DNA from: an uncultured Bacilli bacterium
GTDB lineage: Bacteria; Bacillota_I; Bacilli_A; RF39; UBA660
Length of the DNA: 9,554 nt
NCBI GenBank assembly: GCA_947630935.1
Contig: CANRJL010000031.1
Location: forward strand, 1 to 9,554
Reading direction: 5' to 3'
Positions within the stretch are counted from its first letter, which is position 1; the number at the start of each line of letters is the position of its first letter. Made by a program: the position numbers and the translations under genes. This document shows, piece after piece, positions 1-6,433 of the stretch. The notes beneath the pieces are model-generated. The model saw only the letters and a program-made list of their open reading frames with translations, was not told the origin of the DNA and did not search any database.

Positions 1-1
1 C

Positions 2-721
2 ACCAATTTAGCGAATGATAATACAAGTGATAAAAATATTAGATACATTGGAGCAAGTCCGAATAATTATGTTCGCTTTAATAATGAGTTATGGCGCATA
101 ATTGGAGTTATGAACAATATTAAAACAAGTACTAGTAGTACTGGTGAAAGTCGGTTAAAAATCATCAAAAATGATAGTATCAGCAATATTCAATGGGATA
201 GTGGCAATATAAACGATTGGGCAACTGCCACAATAAAAGAAGTGTTACGCCACAGTAATGAAGCTAATTCCAATTTAGCGTCCGATGCCGTATGGAATTT
301 AGGTGGTATAGATAATTATGGTAAAACCGCAAGTGGTTTTTATACAGCTGAACGTGGCACTGCTCATTATGGAGATAACGCAACTACTTGGACAGGTAGA
401 GTTGGCTTGATGTCCCCAAGTGACTATGGCTTTGCTGTAGGCGGAAGTGTCAGAGCAACTTGTTTAAATACTATATTATATAGTTATACCACTAACTGTA
501 TGAGTTACAATTGGTTATATGACAATCAAAATAACCAATGGACTATAATTCCTTATCTTGTAAATAGTTATGGAGCCACCCTTTTGCTTAGTAGTGGTAC
601 TGTAACCAATATTCCAGCAATAGATTATTGTCTAGCCAAACCAGTTGTCTATCTAAAGTCTTCCGTCAAAATAATCAGTGGTAACGGCACTAGTACTTCT
701 CCATATGTATTAACCATTTAG
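2..721 (+). CDS. C-terminal part of a surface/secreted protein (5' end outside window)
   Basis: The frame is open from base 2 to the TAG at 719-721, giving 239 visible residues; the start lies before the window. The ATG at 110 is not a credible start: its only SD-like bases (GGAG, 104-107) are 2 nt away, and coding sequence of the same character (YIGASPNNYVRFNNELWRII) precedes it. The visible part is rich in Trp, Tyr, Asn, Ser and Thr, with the blocks NELWRIIGV, WDSGNINDWATATIKEVL, WTGRVGLMSPSDYGFAVGG, a Cys-x10-Cys pair (CLNTILYSYTTNC), NNQWTIIPY, CLAKPVVYLKSSVKI and a terminal SGNGTSTSPYVL. I recognise this combination as the C-terminal module of large, often multicopy surface or prepilin-like proteins of gut Firmicutes, from memory and without a family name. 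No catalytic motif or C-terminal anchor (LPXTG, transmembrane segment) is visible, so attachment would depend on the missing N-terminus. No clear terminator follows. Function unknown. Confidence 0.8.
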   Translation, partial: TNLANDNTSDKNIRYIGASPNNYVRFNNELWRIIGVMNNIKTSTSSTGESRLKIIKNDSISNIQWDSGNINDWATATIKEVLRHSNEANSNLASDAVWNLGGIDNYGKTASGFYTAERGTAHYGDNATTWTGRVGLMSPSDYGFAVGGSVRATCLNTILYSYTTNCMSYNWLYDNQNNQWTIIPYLVNSYGATLLLSSGTVTNIPAIDYCLAKPVVYLKSSVKIISGNGTSTSPYVLTI

Positions 722-764
722 TATTAATATTTTTTGAAGAAAATAAATCATATTTAAAAAAATT

Positions 765-793
765 TTGTAATTTCTTAAAATACGTATTATAAT
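765..793 (+). promoter_or_regulatory. Sigma-A-type promoter of whiA
   Basis: TTGTAA (765-770) and a perfect TATAAT (788-793) are separated by 17 bp. The expected transcription start near 800 falls almost directly before the ribosome binding site AGGAAGG (802-808), so the 5' leader would be only about 15 nt. Confidence 0.75.
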
Positions 794-814
794 CACATAA
801 AAGGAAGGATATTT

Positions 815-1741
815 ATGACTTTTTCTACTAAATTAAAAGAAGAAATTGCAAATTCTCCATCTTCTAGAGTAATAATTGAAAGTGAATTATCAGCCATTAT
901 TCGTTATGATTCTCTTATCTCAAAAGATAGCGTCATTTTAACTTTTGAAAATGGCTCTGTCGCTAGAAGAGTATATCGTTCATTAAAAGAAATATTTCAT
1001 TATCCTATTAAAATTATTATTCGCAATCAAAAAAGACTTCGGGCTAAGCAAATATATATATTAGAAATTCATGAAGGAGCATTAGATGTATTACATACAC
1101 TTCATATTTATAAAAATAATCGTTATCATGCAGTTGATGAAAGAATTTTTGAAGATAAAGAGCAAGCTATGGGGTTTGTTAGAGGAATCTTTTTAGCCAA
1201 TGGCTCTATTAATGACCCCAAAACCGGAGGATATCATTGTGAATTTGTATTTCAAGTGAAAAATGATGCCTTATTTCTAAATAAACTTTTACATAAAATG
1301 AAATTTACAAGTAAAGTATTAAAACGTAATAATCGCTATATGGTTTATTTGAAATCAAGTGAAGAAATAAGTGATATAATTCGCCTATTTGAAGCTCCCA
1401 ATTGTTTATTTTATTTTGAAGATATTCGTATTTATCGTGACCATAAAAATATGTTAAATCGTTTAAATAACTGTGATATTGCTAATCAAGAGAGAAGTTT
1501 AAAAACTGGTTCAAATCAAGTTGAACAAATAAATTTTTTAAAAAGAAATGATTTGTTTTCATTGTTAGATGACAAGACCAAAATAGTTTTAGAAGCCAGA
1601 TTAAAATATCCAGAATCTTCTTATCAGGAGTTAGCTGATATCATTACAACAGAATATAATTATAAGATTGGCAAATCAGGAATTAATCATCATTTTATTA
1701 AAGTAAAAAAATTAATAGACAATTATAATAAAAAGGCTTAA
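815..1741 (+). CDS. whiA: WhiA, DNA-binding protein of the sporulation/division regulator family
   Basis: The 308-residue protein has the usual WhiA length and layout: an N-terminal region beginning MTFSTKLKEEI, a degenerate LAGLIDADG domain with GFVRGIFLANGSINDP at about 120-135, the signature RDHKNMLNRLNNCDIANQE at about 208-226, and a C-terminal helix-turn-helix at about 268-300 (SSYQELADII, then KSGINHHFIKVKKL). Known role: in Streptomyces it activates sporulation septation genes; in Bacillus it is nucleoid-associated and affects cell division and chromosome segregation. The LAGLIDADG fold has no nuclease activity in this family. The ATG at 815 has a strong AGGAAGG site 6 nt upstream. The usual upstream partners rapZ and yvcK are absent; a surface protein precedes it. 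Its stop overlaps the clpP stop on the other strand by 4 nt. Confidence 0.95.
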   Translation: MTFSTKLKEEIANSPSSRVIIESELSAIIRYDSLISKDSVILTFENGSVARRVYRSLKEIFHYPIKIIIRNQKRLRAKQIYILEIHEGALDVLHTLHIYKNNRYHAVDERIFEDKEQAMGFVRGIFLANGSINDPKTGGYHCEFVFQVKNDALFLNKLLHKMKFTSKVLKRNNRYMVYLKSSEEISDIIRLFEAPNCLFYFEDIRIYRDHKNMLNRLNNCDIANQERSLKTGSNQVEQINFLKRNDLFSLLDDKTKIVLEARLKYPESSYQELADIITTEYNYKIGKSGINHHFIKVKKLIDNYNKKA

Positions 1742-2307
1742 AGAATTTCATCAATAAGCCCATATTTTTTAGCTTCCAATGCATCCATATAATAATCACG
1801 GTCAGTATCTTTAGCAATTGTTTCTAAATCTTGGTTTGTTGCGTCAGCTAAAATTTGATTTAATTTCTCCCGAATTTTTAAAATATGTTCACAAGCAATT
1901 TTCATATCTGAAGCTTGTCCTTGCATCCCTCCTAGTGGTTGATGAATCATTATTTCAGCATTTTTTAAGGAACATCGTTTACCTTTTGTGCCTGCGCTTA
2001 ATAAAAAAGCTCCCATTGATGCCGCCATTCCTAGACAAATAGTTTTAACATCGCTTTTTATATAATTCATAGTATCATAAATAGCTAGACCACTAGTAAC
2101 CTTTCCCCCAGGACTATTAATATAAAAGTATATGTCTTCATTACTTATACTATCTAAATATAAAAGTTCACTTATAATGATATTTGCCTCATTATCATCA
2201 ATTTCTCCACATAAAAAAATAATTCGGTCTTCAAGCATTCTTGAGTATAAATCGTAAGCTCGTTCTCTATTATTTTCTTTTTCTAAAACTGTTGGAATTA
2301 TATTCAA
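1738..2307 (-). CDS. clpP: ATP-dependent Clp protease proteolytic subunit ClpP
   Basis: ClpP is the cytoplasmic serine peptidase that forms two heptameric rings and degrades substrates delivered by ClpX/ClpC-type unfoldases. I place the start at the TTG at 2307: it gives MNIIPTVLE, the normal family N-terminus, and lies 5 nt after AGGTGA (2318-2313). The longer reading from the GTG at 2316 would begin inside that ribosome binding site. With the TTG start (189 aa) the catalytic triad is Ser97 (in GMAASMGAFLL), His122 (IMIHQPLGG) and Asp171 (TDRDYYM), the same numbering as Bacillus subtilis ClpP. YINSPGG (oxyanion-hole region) and the C-terminal KKYGLIDEIL are intact. It is encoded opposite to all flanking genes. 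Possible promoter: minus-strand TTGAAT (2355-2350), 19 bp, TATGAT (2330-2325), weak. I see no CtsR heptad repeats and no CIRCE element. Confidence 0.96.
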   Translation of the reverse strand: MNIIPTVLEKENNRERAYDLYSRMLEDRIIFLCGEIDDNEANIIISELLYLDSISNEDIYFYINSPGGKVTSGLAIYDTMNYIKSDVKTICLGMAASMGAFLLSAGTKGKRCSLKNAEIMIHQPLGGMQGQASDMKIACEHILKIREKLNQILADATNQDLETIAKDTDRDYYMDALEAKKYGLIDEIL

Positions 2308-2350
2308 AATTATCACCTAATAATATCATAGGAAGAAAAAGTAAAAAGTA

Positions 2351-2379
2351 TTCAAAAAAAAAAGAAATTATGTTAAAAT
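2351..2379 (+). promoter_or_regulatory. Extended -10 promoter of the nucleoside kinase gene
   Basis: TTCAAA (2351-2356), a 17-bp spacer, then TAAAAT (2374-2379) preceded by TG one base upstream (2371-2372), the extended -10 form. The ribosome binding site AGAGGGAA (2392-2399) follows, 5 nt before the ATG at 2405. The -35 box overlaps the possible -35 box of divergent clpP. Confidence 0.55.
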
Positions 2380-2404
2380 GTATTAGAATAAAGAGGGAAT
2401 AAAA

Positions 2405-4033
2405 ATGAGTGAGATTACAGTAACCTATCATAATGAAATTAAAACATTTTTGAAACCGATTAGTTATTATGAAGCAAGTCTTGCTTTTAATGTAACTCAT
2501 GCTATGGCTGCTAAAAGTGCCGAAACAATTTTACCATTATATGAAATGATTAATGAAAATCAGAATGTCGAATTTATAGATATTACTCAAGTAACAGGAT
2601 ATAAAATATATCAAGCTGGCTTAAAATATTTATTTTTAGTAGCAGTTAAAGAAATATTCCCTGATAGTGAAGTAAAGTTTCTCCATAGTGTCCCTAAAGG
2701 AATACTAAGTGAAGTCATGTTAAATCGCAATTTAACAACTGAAGATATATCTAAAATAAAAGGAATGATGGCCAAAATAGTCACTAATAAAGAATTATTT
2801 GTTCCCTATCATCTTAAACCAAAAGATGCTTATAAATATTTAAAAGATAAAAACGTTCAAGAAAAAGCTGATATGATTCAATATTTTTCAAAAGATTTAG
2901 TAACTATGTATCGTCTAAAAAATCATTTTAATTATTTTTATACTATTATGCCTCATGATACTTCAAGTATAAATCGCTTTGAATTAATAAATATTGGCAA
3001 AAATCGAGTTGTTTTAGTTTGTCCTAGCTTAAATTTAAATGGTAAACTACCGGAGTATGTTCATTATGAAAATATTATTGAAAATTTTTTGGATACGCAA
3101 ACATGGTTAAAAAAATTAAATTGCCAATACTTATCAAATATTAATAGTTTAGTCTCTAATTTTGAAATTCAAAACTTTATTGCTATTAATGAAATGAAAT
3201 TTCATGAAGATATTCTAAAATGTAGTGAAGAAATAATCAAACAAAAAGATATTCGTTTTGTTTTAATTGCCGGTCCTTCTAGCAGTGGTAAAACAACAGC
3301 TATGAAAAGATTAAGTACTTGTTTTGAATGTCAAGGGTATAAAACATTACAGTTATCAACCGATGATTTTTTTGTTAATCGTCTAGATACCCCGAAAGAT
3401 GAAAATGGTCAATATAATTTTGAAAGTTTAGAAGCCATCGATTTAGCTTTTTTTAAACAAACTTTAACATCATTATTAAATGGCTTAGAAGTTCAATTGC
3501 CTGAATATGATTTTAAAGAAGGGAAAAGGCTTTTAAAAAGCGAATATACCAAATTAGAAGAAAATAGTTTAATTATTATTGAAGGACTTCATTGTTTAAA
3601 TGATGATTTACTACCTTTTATAGATAATCGTTATAAATATAAAATTTATTTAAGCCCATTTATGCCTTTAAATATTGACCGTCATAATTATGTTTCAACT
3701 GTTGATTTAAGGCTTATAAGAAGAATTACCCGTGACCGTCGATATCGTGGACGAAGTGTTGAAGAAACCATAATTGATTGGGATAGTGTCCGCAATGGTG
3801 AAGAAAAGTATATTTTTCCATATGTTGCCCAAGCTAATAAAATTATTAATACAGCTTTAGCTTATGAACTTGGCGTATTAAAAGTATATGCTTATCCTTT
3901 ATTATACTCAGTCCCTTTACAAAGTAGCTGTTATTCAGAAGCACAACGTTTAATAAATAGTTTAGAAGCTTTTTTAACTATTAATAGTGAATTAGTTCCT
4001 AAAGATTCTATTCTAAGAGAATTTATTGGTTAA
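2405..4033 (+). CDS. Nucleoside (uridine-type) kinase with N-terminal threonyl-tRNA synthetase-like domains
   Basis: The 542-residue protein has two halves. Residues 1 to about 190 resemble the TGS and second additional domains of threonyl-tRNA synthetase: VEFIDITQVTGYKIYQAGL (55-73), KEIFPDSEVKFLHSVPKG (82-99), then LTTEDISKIKGMMAKIV (110-126). From about 280 comes a P-loop kinase of the uridine kinase/phosphoribulokinase family: Walker A GPSSSGKTT (290-298), STDDFF (318-323, counterpart of the catalytic SxDxF segment), LIIIEGLHCLN (389-399) and an arginine-rich lid, RLIRRITRDRRYRGRS (436-451). This architecture and length match the Thermotoga TM0751-like nucleoside kinases. It probably phosphorylates a nucleoside, but substrate and the role of the synthetase-like half are not shown here; it lacks the synthetase catalytic core. 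It has its own promoter and sits between clpP and gap, where cggR is often found. Confidence 0.87.
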   Translation: MSEITVTYHNEIKTFLKPISYYEASLAFNVTHAMAAKSAETILPLYEMINENQNVEFIDITQVTGYKIYQAGLKYLFLVAVKEIFPDSEVKFLHSVPKGILSEVMLNRNLTTEDISKIKGMMAKIVTNKELFVPYHLKPKDAYKYLKDKNVQEKADMIQYFSKDLVTMYRLKNHFNYFYTIMPHDTSSINRFELINIGKNRVVLVCPSLNLNGKLPEYVHYENIIENFLDTQTWLKKLNCQYLSNINSLVSNFEIQNFIAINEMKFHEDILKCSEEIIKQKDIRFVLIAGPSSSGKTTAMKRLSTCFECQGYKTLQLSTDDFFVNRLDTPKDENGQYNFESLEAIDLAFFKQTLTSLLNGLEVQLPEYDFKEGKRLLKSEYTKLEENSLIIIEGLHCLNDDLLPFIDNRYKYKIYLSPFMPLNIDRHNYVSTVDLRLIRRITRDRRYRGRSVEETIIDWDSVRNGEEKYIFPYVAQANKIINTALAYELGVLKVYAYPLLYSVPLQSSCYSEAQRLINSLEAFLTINSELVPKDSILREFIG

Positions 4034-4055
4034 AAAAATGAAAAAAAATTATAAT
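4026..4055 (+). promoter_or_regulatory. Promoter of gap
   Basis: TTGGTT (4026-4031), an 18-bp spacer and a perfect TATAAT (4050-4055). The -35 box overlaps the last codons and stop of the kinase gene. The predicted leader is about 40 nt, ending in AAAGGAAG (4090-4097), 5 nt before the gap ATG. No CggR operator or CcpA cre-like palindrome is visible. Confidence 0.5.
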
Positions 4056-4102
4056 AATAAAAGAATAATAAAATTTTTAGTTATTTACGAAAGGAAGATA
4101 TT

Positions 4103-5107
4103 ATGAAAGTAGCAATTAATGGCTTTGGCCGAATAGGAAGATTAGCATTAAGACAAATGTTAGTAACAACTGATTTTGATGTAGTTGCAATAAATGATTT
4201 AACAGATGCTGAAAATTTAGCTTATTTATTTAAATATGATACAACTCATCGTTCATTTCATCCTGAATTAATATCATCTGAAAATAATTATTTAGTTATT
4301 AACAAAAGTAAAAAAATACCTGTTTTTAATGAAAAAGACCCTAATAATTTACCATGGAAAGAATTAGATGTTGATTTAGTCTTAGAATGTACTGGGTTAT
4401 TTACTAATGAACAAGATGCCATGGCTCATATTAAAAGTGGTGCCAAAAAGGTTTTAATTTCTGCTCCTGGTAAAGGAAATATGAAAACTGTGGTGGCTAA
4501 TGTTAATGATAATATTTTAGATGGTAGTGAGCAAATTGTTTCCGCAGCTTCTTGTACCACCAATTGCCTAGCGCCCGTCTTAGATGTTTTAGAAAAAGAA
4601 TTTGGCATTGAAAAAGGTTTTATGAGTACTATTCATGCTTACACTAATGACCAAGCAACTTTAGACATTGCTCATAAAAAAGGCTATTTATCAAGAAGAG
4701 GCAGAGCCTGTGCTTCTAATATTGTTCCCACTAAAACAGGAGCTACTGCTGCAATTAAAAATGTTTTGCCTGACTTAGATGGTAAATTAATGGGCGAAGC
4801 ATATCGTGTTCCGGTAACTGATGGTTCTGTAATTGAAGTTATCTTAGAATTAAAAAAACCAGTAAATGCCGAAGTAATTAATTTAACTTTTAAAAAATAT
4901 GTCAATGAAACCTTAAAATTTACAATGGACCCAGTAGTTTCAAGTGACATTATTGGGGAAAAATGTGGCGCGCTTGTCGATGGCTTACTAACTAGTGTCT
5001 TAGAAAGTAATAATACTACTTTAGTTAAAGTTGTCGCGTGGTATGATAATGAAATGGGTTACACTGCTCAAATGCTAAGAACAGCCAAAAAAATGTTTGA
5101 AAGATAA
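4103..5107 (+). CDS. gap: Glyceraldehyde-3-phosphate dehydrogenase, NAD-dependent type
   Basis: GAPDH converts glyceraldehyde 3-phosphate, phosphate and NAD to 1,3-bisphosphoglycerate in the cytoplasm. The 334-residue length is typical. Visible signatures: Rossmann motif INGFGRIGR (5-13); Asp32 in AINDLTD, which binds the adenosine ribose and favours NAD over NADP; active-site SAASCTTNCLAP with nucleophile Cys151; His178 in STIHAYTND; phosphate-binding KTGATAA (211-217); and the C-terminal WYDNEMGY (313-320). The S-loop reads LDIAHKKGYLSRRGRACASN, so the Pro188 typical of glycolytic NAD enzymes is replaced, but Asp32 still supports the catabolic GapA type. The start has a good AAAGGAAG site. 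It is followed by pgk and tpi, its pathway neighbours, although a weak terminator lies between. No cggR regulator precedes it. Confidence 0.96.
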   Translation: MKVAINGFGRIGRLALRQMLVTTDFDVVAINDLTDAENLAYLFKYDTTHRSFHPELISSENNYLVINKSKKIPVFNEKDPNNLPWKELDVDLVLECTGLFTNEQDAMAHIKSGAKKVLISAPGKGNMKTVVANVNDNILDGSEQIVSAASCTTNCLAPVLDVLEKEFGIEKGFMSTIHAYTNDQATLDIAHKKGYLSRRGRACASNIVPTKTGATAAIKNVLPDLDGKLMGEAYRVPVTDGSVIEVILELKKPVNAEVINLTFKKYVNETLKFTMDPVVSSDIIGEKCGALVDGLLTSVLESNNTTLVKVVAWYDNEMGYTAQMLRTAKKMFER

Positions 5108-5123
5108 GAACTATCTTTTTTTT
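5100..5123 (+). terminator. Weak intrinsic terminator or attenuator after gap
   Basis: AAAGATA (5100-5106), a 5-nt loop, then TATCTTT (5112-5118) and further T residues to 5123. The 7-bp stem holds one G-C pair and includes the gap stop codon, so termination is probably partial, with some read-through into pgk. Confidence 0.5.
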
Positions 5124-5128
5124 AAACT

Positions 5129-5167
5129 AAGAATATCTTTTCGAGTCAAAACTCTTATGATATACTT
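5129..5167 (+). repeat. Imperfect inverted repeat over the pgk promoter
   Basis: Outer arms AAGAATATC (5129-5137) and GATATACTT (5159-5167) match at 8 of 9 positions, and GAGT-CAAA-ACTC (5143-5154) is nested in the centre. The right arm covers the -10 box of pgk, the position expected for a repressor operator. No regulator is identified, and in AT-rich sequence it may be chance. Confidence 0.3.
5139..5166 (+). promoter_or_regulatory. Extended -10 promoter for pgk-tpi
   Basis: TATACT (5161-5166) is preceded by TG one base upstream (5158-5159), forming TGATATACT, an extended -10. The best -35 is poor: TTTCGA (5139-5144) at 16 bp. The transcript would begin near 5173, just before the GGGAGG ribosome binding site (5181-5186). 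Confidence 0.5.
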
Positions 5168-5188
5168 AAAAATAATAGAAGGGAGGAC

Positions 5189-5207
5189 AATCAGGCTTAA
5201 CCTGATT
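5189..5207 (+). promoter_or_regulatory. Hairpin between the pgk ribosome binding site and start codon
   Basis: AATCAGG (5189-5195), loop CTTAA (5196-5200) and CCTGATT (5201-5207) form a perfect 7-bp stem with three G-C pairs. It lies immediately after the strong Shine-Dalgarno AGAAGGGAGG (5177-5186) and before the candidate starts at 5210 and 5216. Linear spacing from GGGAGG to the ATG at 5216 is 29 nt, too long for normal initiation; with the hairpin folded, about 10 unpaired bases remain between them. There is no T-run, so it is not a terminator. Its effect on translation is inferred. Confidence 0.6.
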
Positions 5208-5215
5208 ATATGCTA

Positions 5216-6433
5216 ATGAAAAAATGTCTTCAAAATATGGAAATAAGAAATAAAAAAGTAATTTTACGAGTTGATTATAATGTTCCTATGATAGGTGGCA
5301 AAATAATTGATGATACAAAAATGAAATTAACTCTTGATACAATTTATTATTTATTAAGTGAAAACTGTAAAATTATATTATTAAGTCATTTAGGTAAGGT
5401 AAGAAGTAATGAGGATAAAAAGAAGTATTCTTTAGAACCAATAGCTAATCATTTAAAAACTTTATTAAATAAAGAAGATATATATTTTTCAAAAGATAAT
5501 TATGGTTCAGAAGTAATAGCAAGAGTTGCCAAAATGCTTCCTCAAGAAATATTAGTATTGGAAAATACTAGATTTATGGATGTCCCAAATCGTTTAGAAA
5601 GTACTAGTGACCCACAGCTATCTGAATTTTGGGCTAGCTTAGGAGATGTTTATGTTAATGATGCTTTTGGAACAGCCCATCGGAAACATGCTTCTAATTA
5701 TGGCATAGCTAAATATATTCCTAGTTGTATCGGCTTTTTAATGCAAAAAGAATTAGGGATGTTAAATCGACTTGTTCTACATCCTATTCATCCTTTCACT
5801 GTTATTATGGGTGGAGCTAAAATGGACGATAAAATGCCTTTAATAGAAGCACTTCTTCCTCAATGTGACCACTTATTATGTGCCGGAGCAATTGCTAATA
5901 CTTGTCTTAAAGCCTTAGGTTTTTCTGTCGGCGAATCTTTAGCAAGTGACAATCTTGAAGTAATCAAAAAAGTCCAATCTTTACTTTTAAAATATAAAAA
6001 TAAATTTATCTTGCCATTAGACGCGATTGTTGGAAGTACTTATGACCAAAATTATATTCAATATAAATTAATAGATAAAATTACGGATAATGATATGATT
6101 TTAGATATTGGTACTAAAACTCTTCAAAAATTTAGTAGTGCTATTTTAGAAAGTGAAACAATCTTTTTAAATGGGACAGTCGGAGTTTATGAAAATTCTA
6201 AATTTGCTAATGGTAGTAAAGAGTTATTATCTTTATTAAAGAAAAGTGATGCAATAGTTGTTGTTGGTGGAGCCGATGCTTCTAGCAGTGTTAATAACTT
6301 AGGCTATCAAAATGTTTTTACTTATGTATCTAGTGGTGGTGGAGCTACTTTAGAATATATAGCAACTCATCATTTAGTAGCTCTAGAGCCTATCAAAGAA
6401 GAGAGTGAACCAGTTGAAACCCTTGATATGTAA
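5216..6433 (+). CDS. pgk: Phosphoglycerate kinase, divergent
   Basis: PGK transfers the phosphate of 1,3-bisphosphoglycerate to ADP, the step after GAPDH. I choose the ATG at 5216 (MKKCLQN, 405 aa); the ATG at 5210 adds two residues and sits too near the leader hairpin. Numbered from 5216: substrate-side motifs are kept, with LRVDYNVP (17-24), LSHLGK (56-61), LENTRF (115-120), VNDAFGTAHR (147-156) and GGAKMDDK (199-206, conserved Lys202). The nucleotide-side motifs deviate: DIGTKT instead of DIGPKT (297-302), NGTVGVYE instead of NGPMGVFE (319-326), and VGGADASS where GGGD(S/T)AA is usual (350-357). SSGGGATLEYI (372-382) is near normal. An acidic tail of about 20 residues ends the protein, and its coding bases overlap the tpi start. 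Probably an active PGK, given its position between gap and tpi, but the motif changes are notable. Confidence 0.93.
   Translation: MKKCLQNMEIRNKKVILRVDYNVPMIGGKIIDDTKMKLTLDTIYYLLSENCKIILLSHLGKVRSNEDKKKYSLEPIANHLKTLLNKEDIYFSKDNYGSEVIARVAKMLPQEILVLENTRFMDVPNRLESTSDPQLSEFWASLGDVYVNDAFGTAHRKHASNYGIAKYIPSCIGFLMQKELGMLNRLVLHPIHPFTVIMGGAKMDDKMPLIEALLPQCDHLLCAGAIANTCLKALGFSVGESLASDNLEVIKKVQSLLLKYKNKFILPLDAIVGSTYDQNYIQYKLIDKITDNDMILDIGTKTLQKFSSAILESETIFLNGTVGVYENSKFANGSKELLSLLKKSDAIVVVGGADASSSVNNLGYQNVFTYVSSGGGATLEYIATHHLVALEPIKEESEPVETLDM

Noticed and set aside
722..814. Terminator after the surface protein gene
   Set aside because: Only AT-palindromic bases (around AATATT followed by T residues) are present, with no stem containing G-C pairs.
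1818..2042. Open frame on the plus strand inside clpP
   Set aside because: It lies entirely opposite a clear ClpP catalytic region, has no ribosome binding site and no recognisable protein content.
2308..2404. CtsR or CIRCE heat-shock operator at clpP
   Set aside because: I looked for GGTCAAA-type heptads and the CIRCE inverted repeat on both strands and found neither.
2270..2500. Minus-strand open frame spanning the clpP-kinase intergenic region
   Set aside because: It overlaps the clpP start, the promoter region and the kinase start; the Phe/Ile-rich product reflects AT-rich bases, not a protein family.
4426..4950. Two minus-strand open frames opposite gap
   Set aside because: They are antisense to highly conserved GAPDH codons and lack start signals.
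5168..5215. T-box or other known riboswitch in the pgk leader
   Set aside because: The leader is only about 40 nt with one hairpin; no T-box sequence, no specifier arrangement and no terminator-antiterminator pair are present.
5184..5216. Short upstream leader peptide ending in TAATG before pgk
   Set aside because: The frame that ends at 5214-5216 has no ATG, GTG or TTG after the Shine-Dalgarno; only a CTG at 5202 would be available.
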